A stretch of DNA of 24,116 nucleotides from contig NW_008705582.1 of the NCBI RefSeq assembly GCF_000186865.1, positions 46,395 through 70,510 on the forward strand, given 5' to 3'. The notes beneath the pieces are model-generated. The model worked only from the letters and a program-made list of their open reading frames with translations. It did not search any database and was not told the DNA's origin. A program made the position numbers and the translations under genes. Source of the stretch: Aureococcus anophagefferens. Lineage: Eukaryota; Sar; Pelagophyceae; Pelagomonadales; Pelagomonadaceae. Shown in pieces: positions 8,636-18,216 of the stretch; within the stretch, counting starts at the first letter, position 1; the number at the start of each line of letters is the position of its first letter.

Positions 8636-10150
8636 ATGCTCTCGGCGCCCGCGCCCGGCGGGCATGCGTCCATGCTAACCGGCGGCTCGTCGGCGCATCG
8701 TCGCCCGCGGTCCGGCGAGTCCATGCCCGACCTCGAGTTCGGCGCCTACGCGGCGCCGCCGCCGGCGAGGACGACGGCCTCCGGCGCTTTGCCGCTGCTC
8801 GTGGCCCTCTGGTACGGGTCGAGCTGCCTCGCCATCACGACGTCGAAGCTCTGCATGGAGCGCGCGCGCGTGCCCTTCGTGCTCTGCGCCTGCCAGTTCG
8901 GCGCGGCGACGCTCCTCACGAAGGCCCTGCTCGTGCTCGAGGACCGGCGAAAGCCCGCGGCCGCGGGCGGCGGCCGCGCCGTCGGCGCCGTCGCGCGCGT
9001 CGCCGCGAGCTACACCGTGGGCTTTGCTCTGACGAACACGGCCTTCAGCCTCGCGTCGGCGCCCTTCGTCGAGACCGTCAAGGCCCTCGAGCCCGTGAGC
9101 ACCGCGGCCCTCGCGCGGCTCCGCCTCGGCGACCGGGAATCGATCGCGACGTATGCGACGCTCGTTCCCATCGTCGCGGGCGTCGCGCTCGCGACGGGCG
9201 GCGGCGTCGCCGACGCCGGGCCGAACCGGGGCCTCGCCCTCGCCGCGGTCCTCGCCTGCAACGTCTGCTTCAGGGCAGGAAAAGAGTGCGAAATTCCCCA
9301 CTTCAAAGGCTCCTCTCTCGGCCGTTTTCCACTCGTTTCGGCTGATTTTTGGACGAGCGATCATCTCTTGGAACGGCCTCGAAGCGTGGATGATTTTTTC
9401 GGAACGCGCGCGCGCGGAACACTCACGTTGAAGCGAACTTGAATCACTCTTTTCCTGCCCAGGTCTGCTTCTCGCTCCGCGCGGTCTTCGCGAAGGAGCT
9501 CCGCCGCGACGCGCCGGCCTGCGTGGAACTCAAATCTTCAACCCGACTTCAATGTGCGCGTAATCGAACGGATTGCGCCGGACTCTTCGGCTGTGCTTCG
9601 AGAAATCGATGAGAGCAATCGATTCGTCCAAAAATCAGCTGAATCGACTTCGATTTGATTGAGATAGAGAATGTCAAAGTTTGGAGGAGACGTGCCAAAC
9701 CAGTGGTTGATTTCCACACAGGCGCCGGCCGCGCGCGCCGCGGCGTCCGGCGTCGCGCTCTTCCACGACGTGTCGCGCCTCGGCCTCCCGCCCCTCGTCC
9801 TGCTCGCCGCGGCGGCGGAGCGCGACGCCCTCGCCGCGGCGCTCGCGCCCGCCGCGGCGCCGGGGGTCCTCCTCGGCCGCCTCGCGGTCAACGGCCTCGC
9901 CTACGCGGCCTACAACCTCGCGTCGTTCCTCGTCCTCGCGCGCGTCGCGACGACGACGCACGCGGTCCTCAACGTCTTCCGCCGCGTCGCCGTCATCGCC
10001 GTCACGGCCGCCGTCTTCCGCGTGCCCGTGTCGCCGCTCAACGCCGCGGGCGTCGCCGTCGCCGTCGCCGGCGTCGTCGCCTTCGCGGCGTCCAAGGGCG
10101 GCCGGCCGCGGGAGGTCGCCGGGGACGCGCCGCCAACGCCCCGCTCCTAA
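8636..10150 (+). CDS. Triose-phosphate-translocator-family transporter (TPT/NST)
   Basis: Exons 8636-9262, 9463-9510 and 9722-10150 join to 367 residues. Family hallmarks in the first half are NTAFSLASAPFVETVKALEPVS and LVPIVAGVALATGGG. Across introns 1 and 2 comes ACNVCFSLRAVFAKELRRDAP, the conserved loop of plastid phosphate translocators and nucleotide-sugar transporters. In the second half THAVLNVFRRVAVIAVTAAVFRV corresponds to the family's KR-containing helix, with Arg in place of Lys. About ten hydrophobic segments are present. It would exchange phosphorylated sugars or nucleotide sugars across a plastid or Golgi membrane; the N-terminus is not a clear plastid presequence, so the compartment is open. 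ATG 8636 is the first ATG (a further in-frame one is at 8723). The stop lies 10 bp from the convergent neighbour's stop. Confidence 0.88.
9263..9462 (+). mobile_element. Family 1 introner forming transporter intron 1
   Basis: Element 9271-9462 (192 bp) begins CAGGGCAGGAAAAG and ends CTTTTCCTGCCCAG. Target duplication GTCTGCTT at 9263-9270 and 9463-9470 is exact. The intron is GT...AG with the GT taken from the left target copy, phase 0, 200 nt. Removal gives AACGTCTGCTTCTCG, reading N-V-C-F-S in the conserved loop. Confidence 0.95.
9511..9721 (+). mobile_element. Family 2 introner forming transporter intron 2
   Basis: Element 9519-9721 (203 bp) begins CTGCGTGGAACTCAA and ends TTGATTTCCACACAG. 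Target duplication GCGCCGGC at 9511-9518 and 9722-9729 is exact. The intron is GC...AG, phase 0, 211 nt. It lies only 48 nt downstream of intron 1, leaving a 16-codon exon. Confidence 0.93.
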
Positions 10151-10160
10151 CGCGACGCCG

Positions 10161-12325
10161 TTACCAGGGCCGGTCGCGCGTCTCGAGGTTGACGGAGTCC
10201 GACGGCATCGCGCGGTAGGAGCCGCAGCCGCGGTCGACGCGGGGCAGCTTGTACTCGGCGACGTAGGCGCCGTCGGCGCCGACGTCGAAGGCGAGCGTCG
10301 GCTGGCCGTCGCCCGAGCCGTCGTCGACGGAGTTGAAGGCGACGAAGTAGGACGACGGCGACCGCTTGACCACGGAGCCGCCGGCGACGTTGTAGACGTC
10401 GTCGAGCTCCGCGGCGCGCTCGCCGACGGCGGCGACGGCGTAGGGGAACTCGAACTCCCAGGCGAGCGTCGCCGTGCCCGCCTCGAAGTCGAGCGCGTAC
10501 TCGACGGCGCGCGAGTAGCACGTCTCCGTCTCGTCGGCCGACGAGCAGTTCGCGCGGAAGCGGCCGTCGTCGACGAGGAGGAGGCGGTCGTCGGCGGGCA
10601 TGGACACGGCGTGGGGCTGGTAGAACTTGGCGCGGTCCGACGGCGCGCCGGACGCGTCGCGGAGCTCCAGCGACGCGTAGCGCGCGCCGACGCTCGCCGA
10701 GTCCGCGGCGACGGTCCAGGCCACGCCCGAGCCGTCGGCGCTCAGGGCGACGACGAGGTCCAGGTTCCGCGACGTCACGAGGTAGTCGCCGTTCGGCGCC
10801 TTGCCCACGGACGACGCGTGGAACCACTCGACGGCCGCCTCCTTGCCGCCCGCGACGCGGCAGGCCGCGTCGAGGGACGCGTAGGCCTCGCTCGCGTAGG
10901 CGTCGTCGACGGGGTTGAAGTAGTCGAAGAGGTCGTAGACCTCGGACGCGACGCCCGCGCCGTCGTCCCAGGCGACGACCTTGTCCGCGACGAAGGGCAC
11001 GGCGCCGTCGCCGTAGCTCGCCCGGAACCTGGGCAGCAAAAGGGTGCGACATGCCCAACTTCAAAGGCTCATATCTCGGCCGGTTTCCACTCGTTTTGGC
11101 TGATTTTTGGACGAGCGATCATCTCTCGGAACGCTCTCGAAGCGTGGATGCTTTTTTCGGAACGCGCGCGCGCGGAACATTCACATTGAAGCGACGTTGA
11201 ATCACCCTTGTGCTGCCCTGCCCGGAACGTCTCGCCCAAATTCTTGTTCAGCGCCGCGGCCGTCGTCCAGTTCCCAAAGTCGCTGCGCACGGAGTAGGCG
11301 AGCGTGAGCGCGCGGCCGACGACCGCGCCGTCGGCGCGGGCCACGGTCTCGGACCGGCACTCGTGGTTGAACATGTTGTAGTGCGCGTCGCTGCGCGCGC
11401 ACGAGTTCTCGTAGGCGCCGACAACGTTGCCCGTCGCCGCCACGCGGTAGAGCAGCGAGTTGACCCAGCCGTCGCCGCTGTAGCCCGACGCCTGGCGCAT
11501 GACGAGCACGTCCTGCGACGCGGACCGCGCGGCCGCGCCGTCCTCCGCCGCGCGCGGCGGCGCGAAGTCGAAGACGACGTAGGCCGTCTCCTCGGGCGGG
11601 AGGGCGTGGTACCAGACGACGTAGCCGTCGGCGTCGACGGTGACGAGGCCCACGAAGGACACGTTGCCCGTCGCGTTGTCCTCGACGATCGTCTGCGACG
11701 TCACGAGGCCGAAGGAGCTCGCGCCGGACACGGCCGCGAAGGGCACGCCGTCGAAGGCGGCGATGCCCAGGGCCGGCGCCGCGTGCATCGTCGTCGCGAC
11801 GCGGCGCCAGTCGCCGCCGAAGTCGACCCACGCGGCCAGATAGTGGCGGCTCGCGGCGCGGAGTCGGCAGACGTCGACGACGGCCGCCGCGGCGGCGCCG
11901 GCCACGGGCGCGGTCACGGGCGCGCTGTAGAAGGAGGCGTTCGACGCCTCGTAGCGCATCTCGACGACGACGGCGACGGCGCTGTAGTTGCGGCCGCGCG
12001 CGCTACTCCGCGGGAAGGTCACGTCGACGGACGCCTCGACGCAGAGGTGGCTCCCCGCCGCCGCCGCGAGGGACAGGGACGCGCTCGCGCCGTCGGGCAG
12101 CGACGTCGCCTTGCCCGTCGCGACGAGGTGGTCCTTGCGCGCCGCGGTCGCCGCGCCGGCGCTCGGGCCGCCGGGCGCGGGCCGCGCCGCGGCCAGGGCG
12201 CCGGCCTTGAGGGCCAGCAGCTCCACGGCCGCCGACGCGGCCCCCGGCGCCGCCAGGCGCACGAGGGCGACGGCCGCCGTCGCGACGACGCAGGCCGCGG
12301 CGAGGCGCCGCCGAGGGGCTACCAT
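10161..12325 (-). CDS. Arylsulfotransferase-like type II membrane or secreted protein
   Basis: Exon 1 is 12325-11229 and exon 2 is 11028-10161, giving 654 residues. An N-terminal hydrophobic anchor follows three arginines (about 8-25). The beta-propeller features of the ASST/Arylsulfotran families are visible: VDADGYVVWYHALP, SLLYRVAATGNVVGAY, FHASSVGKAPNGDYLVTSRN, FYQPHAVSMPADDRLLLVDDG and SRAVEYALDFEAGTATLAWEF. The conserved His residues (FHASS, QPHA) fit the substrate-handling histidines of the family. Several N-x-S/T sequons (NYS, NAS, NAT, NVS, NWT, NCS) support a lumenal or extracellular fold. It probably transfers sulfate between phenolic or carbohydrate acceptors; the substrate is unknown. 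The start is the first ATG, 145 bp from the divergent gene. Confidence 0.8.
11029..11228 (-). mobile_element. Family 1 introner, inverted core, in the arylsulfotransferase gene
   Basis: In gene sense the element (11220 down to 11029, 192 bp) begins CAGGGCAGCACAAGGG and ends CCCTTTTGCTGCCCAG. The target duplication is GTTCCGGG in sense (CCCGGAAC on the plus strand, 11021-11028 and 11221-11228), exact. The intron is GT...AG, phase 2, 200 nt, and removal gives G-E-T-F-R-A-S. The internal sequence is reversed relative to the host gene when compared with the copies at 9263, 13239 and 17595, yet the splice-site end is still correct. Confidence 0.93.
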
Positions 12326-12469
12326 CGTCGTCCGCCAATTGGTGCCCGGATATGTTTTTTTATCGTTCCAATTGCAGTTGTTTTTAGCGTCGTGTGAAAC
12401 TGCGGCATGGCAGCCCGCAAGGACTAGGCGTCGGCCTAGCAGCGTTTTCTAGCGGTGTGACACTGCGGC
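12326..12469. promoter_or_regulatory. Divergent promoter containing a duplicated start-codon region
   Basis: 144 bp shared by the arylsulfotransferase (-) and coiled-coil (+) genes. The left half is AT-rich (ATATGTTTTTTTATCG near 12350). From 12381 a unit of about 63 bp, including ACTGCGGCATGGC, is followed by a second copy that contains the true ATG 12470. The first copy has its own ATG at 12407, in frame with 12470, but closes after six codons at a TAG (12425-12427), making a short upstream ORF. Confidence 0.5.
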
Positions 12470-15400
12470 ATGGCGGCCCTCAAGGGCCAGGCGTCGGCGT
12501 CGGCCCTGGCCTCCGAGGTCGTCGCCGCGGCCGTCGAGGAGGTCTTCGACGAGGCGCCGCCGGCGACGCCGCGGCCCGCGTCGCCGCCGGCGGCGTCGCA
12601 GCGGTCCATCGAGACGTTGCTGTCGCCCAAGTCGCCGGCGACGCCGTCGGGCCGGGCCCTCGAGGGCCAGGAGTGCCTCCAGTACATGCTCCTCTTCGAG
12701 CGGCAGGCCGCGGGGCTCGACCTCGACGCGCTCCAGCTCGGCAGCGTCCGCGTCGACGTGCCGCGCGGCCCCCAGGTGAAGAGCGCGCTCCGGTCGGCCG
12801 CGAAGCTCGCGACGACGGCGCTGCGGCGCTGCGAGCTCCTCGAGGGCGACGTCGCCGCGGAGAAGGCGCGCGTCGCGGCGCTGCGCATGGACCAGGACGT
12901 GCTCGAGAAGCGCCTGGCCATGCTCGAGACGCGGTGCCACCAGTCGGAGAAGCGGTGCTCGAAGCTCGACATGCGCGCGGACGAGGCGGACCGGCGCCAG
13001 GAGGCCGACGAGCGCTGGAAGCGGACGACGGAGGAGCGCCTCGAGCGGGCGGAGCAGCGCCTCGAGTCCGCCGACGCGGAGTCGAAGCGGAAGAGCGAGG
13101 AGCTCGCGGACGTGCAGCGCCAGGCGCGGACGACGCGCCAGTCGATGGCGCGCATGTCCGTGGCCGGCGGCCAGCGCGCGACGGTGAGCGCCGCCGCGGC
13201 GACGTCCCTCGCGGCCATGCGCGAGGACGAGAGCGACGGCGAGGACCAGGGCAGGAAAAGAGAGCGAAATTCCCAACTTCAGAGGCTCCTATCTCGGTCG
13301 TTTTCCACTCGTTTCGGCTGATTTTTGGACGAGCGATCATCTTTCGGAACGGTCTCGAAGCGTGGATGCTTTTTTGGAACGCGCGCGCGCGAAACACTCA
13401 CGTTGAAGCGACGTTGAATCACTCTTTTGCTGCCCAGGCGAGGACGACGACGACGAGCCCGTCGCGGAGCTCGGCCGCGCGGCCGCGGCGCCGCCCGCGG
13501 CGAAGCCGCGGAACCGCATCTCCTTCGCCGCGGCGCTCGCGGCGCCGCCCGTGCTCGCGGCGGCGGCGGCCCCGAAGCCCGGCGGCCCGCCCGCGGCGGC
13601 GTCCGCGGCCGCGGACGCCGAGGCGCTCGAGAGCCGCATCCGCGAGCAGAACTACATGGGCGCGGCGCTCGAGCAGGACCTCGAGCGCCTCGCGAAGAAG
13701 CAGGGCGACACGGCGCAGATGGCCGCCGAGGTCACGGCGCGCGTCAACCTCGCGGAGCCCCGCATCGCCAAGCTCGGCGAGGCCGTCCAGGCCGCCGCCG
13801 CCGCCGCCGAGTCCGCGGGCAACAAGGCCGAGTCCGTCGCGCGGACGCACGCGACGACGCGGCGCCTCGTCGGCGACGTCAAGCTCGACGTCGCGTCGCT
13901 CCAGGCCGACTTCCTCGAGATCAAGAAGGGCGCGTTCCTCGCCAAGTACCGCAAGGACGCGCCGCCGCGGGACGCCGAGGCGCCCGCCGACGCGGCCGCG
14001 GCGGCGCGTNNNNNNNNNNNNNNNNNNNNNNNNNNNNNNNNNNNNNNNNNNNNNNNNNNGAGGCCGCCGCCGCCGCCGCGCCCGAGGCCGCCGCCGCCGC
14101 CGCGCCGGAGCCCGCGGGCGAGGACGCGGGCAAGTCCTACGAGCAGAAGCGCAAGGAGAAGCGCGCGGAGCGCGCGGCCGCGAAGAAGCGCAAGGCCGAG
14201 GAGGCGTCGATGACGCCCGAGGAGCGCGCGCGGCGCGCGTACGAGGCGTCCGCGGTCACCGCCGCGGCGCCCCCCGCGGTCGCCGCCGCGCCCGCGGCGC
14301 CCGCGCCCGCCGCGGCGCTCGAGGCCCTCGCCGCGCCGCTCCGCGAGGCCGCGGACCTCGCGCTCGAGCGCGCGTCCGAGGCCGACGACAAGGCCGAGCG
14401 CGTCCTCGCGCTCGCGCTGACCGTCGAGGCGACGTGCGACCGGGGCCTGCGCCAGTCCGCGGCGGCCATCGCCGCCGCCGAGGCCGCCGTCGAGGTCGAG
14501 AACGCGAACGCGAGCCGCCAGGGCACCATCGAGGCCGAGCTCCGCGCGCTCCGCCGGTTCCAGGGCGAGTTCGAGTTCAAGCAGGAGAAGTACGCGGAGC
14601 GCTTCGAGGCCGGCGCCGCGGAGCACCGCGGCGCCCTGGCGACCTGCGAGGGCATCGCCGACGGCCTGGAGCGGCGCTGCGACGACGTCGACGCGCACGT
14701 GCGCCGCATGGCGGACCACGAGGCGCGCGACGCGGGCCGGCGCGAGCGCGAGGCCGCGCACCTCGACAAGCTCGCGGCCTGGGCCGCGGAGCAGGTCGAG
14801 GAGGTCAACGCCGCCGCGGGCCGCATCGACGCCCTCGAGCGCGTCGCGACGCGCGCGGCGACCGAGGCCGCGGACCGCGCGACGCGCCACAACCTGCCGA
14901 ACGTGCTCAAGCCCATCCTCCGCGACTGGCTCGAGCACAGCGGCGTCGGGCCCGGCGTGCGCCAGGACGAGCTCGTCGCGCGCCTCGGGGCCATGGAGCG
15001 CGAGCTCGACGCGCTCGTCGGCCGCGTCGCGGACGGCGCGCTCGAGCCCCGGCGGCCGCACCCGCCCGCGGGCACGACCGCGCAGGTGTGCATCTCCTGC
15101 AACCGGCCCACGGGGCCGCACCCGGAGGCGTCGGACCCCTTCGACGTCCTCGACTTCCTCGGCGGCGGCGACGCGCCGCGCTTCGTGCCCACGCTCGACG
15201 TCAAGCACGCCGCGCCCGCCAAGGCCCCGGCCCGGCACCCGCCGCGGCCCCAGTCCGCGCCGCCGAAGCGCGGCAAGCTCAACTTCGTCAACGGCAAGTG
15301 GCAGACCGAGTCGCCGGCGCCCCGCGGGCCCCCGTCGTCCGCGGAGAAGATGGACCTCCTCCTCCAGCGCCAGTACCTCTCGCCGTCGCCGCCCGCGGAC

Positions 15401-15493
15401 AAGCCCGCCATCCACTACAAGGTCCCGGGCAACCGGCCCACGACGCCGCGCGCCATCGTCGCCGCGGGGCACCAGGCCCACCACCGGCTATAA
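12470..15493 (+). CDS. Long coiled-coil protein, possibly DUF4795/QRICH2-like
   Basis: Exons 12470-13238 and 13438-15493, interrupted by a run of N at 14010-14059. Exon 1 has a Pro-rich N-terminus and a heptad-rich helix (about 100-235: LLEGDVAAEKARVAALRMD...). Exon 2 carries an acidic linker, a second helical block (EQNYMGAALEQDLERLAKK...), an Ala/Pro repeat at the gap, a Lys/Arg-rich stretch (YEQKRKEKRAERAAAKKRK), a third long coiled coil, and near the end a TTAQVCISCNRPTG motif. That Cys-x-x-Cys-(D/N)-R-P signature recalls DUF4795 proteins such as ciliary QRICH2 (family recall, moderate). A structural, perhaps cytoskeletal or flagellar, role is inferred. The stop is 3 bp from the convergent neighbour's stop. 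Confidence 0.7.
13239..13437 (+). mobile_element. Family 1 introner in the coiled-coil gene
   Basis: Element 13247-13437 (191 bp) begins CAGGGCAGGAAAAG and ends CTTTTGCTGCCCAG. Target duplication GCGAGGAC at 13239-13246 and 13438-13445 is exact. The intron is GC...AG, phase 1, 199 nt. Removal yields SDGEDDDDEP, a continuous acidic stretch. Confidence 0.93.
14010..14059. other. Assembly gap (50 N) inside the coiled-coil gene
   Basis: The coding frame stops exactly at a codon boundary at 14009 and resumes exactly at a codon boundary at 14060, but 50 is not a multiple of three. If the gene is intact the real gap length must be divisible by three. The right flank starts with two 24-bp units (14060-14107) coding EAAAAAAP, so the gap probably covers more of this tandem repeat. 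Confidence 0.9.
14060..14107 (+). repeat. 24-bp coding tandem repeat next to the gap
   Basis: Two adjacent units of a GAGGCC(GCC)n...GCGCC(C/G) sequence encode EAAAAAAP twice and then continue into EPAGED. Copy number is unknown because the sequence gap abuts the first unit. Confidence 0.8.
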
Positions 15494-15496
15494 GCA

Positions 15497-16681
15497 CTAC
15501 TCGTATCGCGCGAAGAATTGGGTGCCGTGGTAGTATACGTCGGCGTAGGATCCGAAATCCAGGAATGTCACTCGAAATGTCACTCGATCCTTGATTTTCC
15601 TTATCTCTGACATCGTCATTCCGTGGACACCGCCGAACCAGGAGTTCCCATTCATTGCTTCGAGATACCACGCGCCGTCTCCGCCGAGCGAGACGCACTT
15701 GAGGTCCGCCTTTTTGTCGCGCGCCTTGAGCTTCTTGCTGAGGCCATCTGGGACAGCTCTACACGCCCAGCAGCCGTCGTCGAACACGACGAAGAAAGAG
15801 TCCCAAGCTTCACCAAAAGCGACAGTCTTCACACACCGAGACGACTCGTTCAGTGTTTTGGTCAGTTCATCGCACCCGCACCATTCGGACTTGCCGTCCG
15901 CGAACTTGATGTAGTAACGGTCCATGCTGCCGAGCGCAACATAATCTGGCGACGGCAGGCTTTTTTGGCGGCCATTGAGTTTGTTGTAAAGATATTTGGT
16001 CAGGCCACCTGTGAATGCCCAGCCACCATCTTCGTACAGCATGATGGTCGCTGTTCCATTTGTGGCAACGCACGTCACGTCATCGCGAAACATCTCACTC
16101 ACAGATTTGGCATCCGGGAGCCAGAACACCCTTTTCGTTCCTCGCGCGACGCGACGACATGCAAGCTGCACCTGCGCCGCCTGTTCTATCAACTTGGCTT
16201 TGCGCCGCTCTTCCGCTTCGCGGCGCTTGACGCACGCGGCGAGGCACGCGTTCACGTCTGCCAAGTCTTTCTGGAGCCGCGCCGCTTGCGCGCGAAGCTC
16301 GGCTTCCTCGTCAAGTGGATCGACATCGGCGCGCTTCGGCACGGATTCGCAGCGGTCGTCGACGCCTCGATGATCAGCCGAGCCACCATCGAGGTCCCAT
16401 GCGTTGCGACGGTGGTAGCCGGCCCCCGTGTGTGTCCGCGGATGTCGGAAGAGCTGCGCGAGCAACGCGAGGTCGACGTTGCGGCGGAATAGCTGCGTCT
16501 TTCCCTGGCGTGGATGATCAAGGCAGGTCCCAATGGTCCCAGTTGTGTAGTACACGTTGATGCGCTGCACGAAAGCCTGGCCATCGGGCGCTGCGAACGA
16601 AACGACGCGCGACTCGGGATTGTAGTAGACCTCGACGAGCCCAGCCTTGAGCGCCTCCGCGCGTACGCGATCGAGGTCCAT
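15497..16681 (-). CDS. Protein with a conserved N-terminal block, coiled coil and (D/N)GxxW repeats
   Basis: 394 residues from ATG 16681; the open frame runs further upstream, but that part is antisense to the GST gene. The N-terminal block includes INVYYTTGTIGTCLDHPRQG, then KTQLFRRNVDLALLAQLF and GAGYHRR, a compact His/Cys/Tyr-rich module that I believe recurs in stramenopile proteins but cannot name. A coiled coil follows (about 125-185: EEAELRAQAARLQKDL). The C-terminal half has four related units of about 45-50 residues ending in EDGGWAFTG, ADGKSEWCG, DDGCWACR and MNGNSWFGG, each preceded by a V-A/S-x-G strand, suggesting a beta-propeller-like fold. Base composition (roughly 55% GC by eye) is far below that of the neighbours. 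Function unknown. Confidence 0.75.
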   Translation of the reverse strand: MDLDRVRAEALKAGLVEVYYNPESRVVSFAAPDGQAFVQRINVYYTTGTIGTCLDHPRQGKTQLFRRNVDLALLAQLFRHPRTHTGAGYHRRNAWDLDGGSADHRGVDDRCESVPKRADVDPLDEEAELRAQAARLQKDLADVNACLAACVKRREAEERRKAKLIEQAAQVQLACRRVARGTKRVFWLPDAKSVSEMFRDDVTCVATNGTATIMLYEDGGWAFTGGLTKYLYNKLNGRQKSLPSPDYVALGSMDRYYIKFADGKSEWCGCDELTKTLNESSRCVKTVAFGEAWDSFFVVFDDGCWACRAVPDGLSKKLKARDKKADLKCVSLGGDGAWYLEAMNGNSWFGGVHGMTMSEIRKIKDRVTFRVTFLDFGSYADVYYHGTQFFARYE

Positions 16682-16882
16682 GTCGGGCGTTTGCAAATGA
16701 AGGAGGGCGGGCGGGACGTGCGCAGCAGCCGATCTCCATACGCTGCCCAAAAAAGAATAATAAAAAAAACTGCTCCGCACAGCGCCTTCCGCGGGCATCC
16801 GCGTGGATAACCGAGCGCCGCGCTCCGCGACCCCGCATCCTCCCCGGCGGCGGCGTCCGCCGGCCACCCCCCCGCGGCCGCC
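16682..16882. promoter_or_regulatory. Divergent promoter with A-rich tract
   Basis: 201 bp between ATG 16681 (-) and ATG 16883 (+). It contains an A-rich tract (AAAAAAGAATAATAAAAAAAA, about 16746-16769) that stands out sharply and may be a nucleosome-free promoter core. The 16820-16880 half is GC-rich. No defined factor site can be named. Confidence 0.45.
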
Positions 16883-18168
16883 ATGTGGGCGTCGGAGATG
16901 GCGAAGAGCATGATCAAGATGCAGAAGTACAAGCAGCTCATGTCCTGGCTGACGCTGCTGCCCGTCATGGTCATGCTGCCCATCTTCCTCCTCGTCCAGG
17001 GGCTCATGATCTTCTGCATCGCGCGCATCCGGCGCCTCGTCCCGCTCTGCGGCCCCCAGGACCGGGAGGTGCCCGCCAAGGCCGAGATCGAGCTCTACTA
17101 CTTCCACGACAGCCCCTGCTGCGCGAAGGTGCGGCTCGCGCTCGAGGAGGTGGGCCTCGGCGGGAAGGTGCGCCTCGTCCACGTCGACATCGGGCGCTAC
17201 GGCAAGTACGACCACCTCAAGGACGCCCACCTCGCGCGGAACCCGACGGGCACCGTGCCCGTGCTCGTGCACCGGGGCACGCCGGTGCTCGACGCGTCGA
17301 CGATCGTCCGCTACGTCGAGGAGTGCCTCGACGGCGACGCGAGCCTCGTGCCCTGCGGCGCCGAGGAGAAGCGGCGCATGGAGGCGATCGTCGACGAGTG
17401 CGATATCGATCTAAGGCCCAAGTCGCTGTCGAAGTTCGAGCACTGCTGGGGCAACGCGATCGGCCTCTTCGGGCTCCAGTCCGTGTCCTACAGCCACAAG
17501 CACTACGGCTTCTCCAAGAACTTCTACGCGCTCATGAAGCACCCGAACCCCATGATCCCCCTGAACCGCATCCTCTTCAACCTCTTCTACCTGCGCATCG
17601 AGCAGGGCAGCAAAAGAGAGCGAAATTCCCAACTTCAAAGGCTCCGATCTCGGCCGTTTTCCACTCGTTTTGGCTGATTTTTGGACGAGCGATCATCTCT
17701 CGGAACGGCCTCGAAGCGTGGGTGCTGTTTTTGAAACGCGCGCGCGCGGAACACTCACATTGAAGCGACGTTGAATCACCCTTTTGCTGCCCAGGCATCG
17801 AGCCGTCGGTGACGGAGCCCGCGGTGCAAAAGGTCGCGGCGGCCCTCGCGAGCTACGACGCGCTCCTCGCCGACGGCCGCGCCTTCCTCTGCGGCGACGC
17901 CTTCACGCTCGCCGACGCCGCCTGCGTGCCCCTCCTCCAGCGCATGGACTCGCTCGCGATCCTCGACCACTTCGTCGACGACGAGACGAAGCTCGAGCAC
18001 GTCAAGGCCTACTACGCGCGCGCCAAGGCGCGGCCGTCCTTCGCCCGCGTCTTCGACGACTGGGAGCCCAAGACCAAGATCCAGAAGGAGGTCACCGCCG
18101 CGCTCAAGAAGCGCCGCAAGTTCGTCAACGCCGTCGGCGTCTACGACGCCTTCGTGCCCGAGGAGTGA
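16883..18168 (+). CDS. Membrane-anchored glutathione S-transferase-like protein
   Basis: Exons 16883-17594 and 17795-18168 join to 361 residues. A long hydrophobic helix at about 19-47 (LMSWLTLLPVMVMLPIFLLV...) precedes an Arg-rich stop-transfer. A thioredoxin-fold GST N-terminal domain follows (about 68-150): ELYYFHDSPCCAKVRLALEE, NPTGTVPVLV with the cis-Pro, then LDASTIVRYVEECL with the glutathione-contacting acidic/Ser pair. The C-terminal helical domain contains FLCGDAFTLADAACVPLLQR, the usual GST N-capping/hydrophobic-staple region. The tail is basic. The membrane anchor and wide spacing recall GDAP1-like GSTs, but orthology is not claimed. A role in glutathione-dependent detoxification or peroxide handling at a membrane is inferred. 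Confidence 0.82.
17595..17794 (+). mobile_element. Family 1 introner in the GST-like gene
   Basis: Element 17603-17794 (192 bp) begins CAGGGCAGCAAAAG and ends CTTTTGCTGCCCAG. Target duplication GCATCGAG at 17595-17602 and 17795-17802 is exact. The intron is GC...AG, phase 1, 200 nt; removal gives Y-L-R-I-E-P-S-V. Confidence 0.94.
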
Positions 18169-18216
18169 GCCCGCTAAAACGACGCCCGCCGCGACGACCG
18201 GGGGGAACGGGGGCGC

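Noticed and set aside
9405..9418. CGCGCGCG runs inside the introners
   Set aside because: Alternating CG could suggest Z-DNA or a recombination site, but it is simply a shared part of family 1 and also occurs in many coding stretches here.
11107..11307. Small ORFs starting MDERSSLG and similar peptides at several places
   Set aside because: They are translations of the introner core, repeated wherever a copy sits. They are useful for spotting homology but are not genes.
15497..17272. 591-codon version of the DGxxW gene with a longer N-terminus
   Set aside because: The extra 197 codons lie antisense to the GST membrane anchor and domain and read as shadow sequence. ATG 16681 directly precedes the conserved block.
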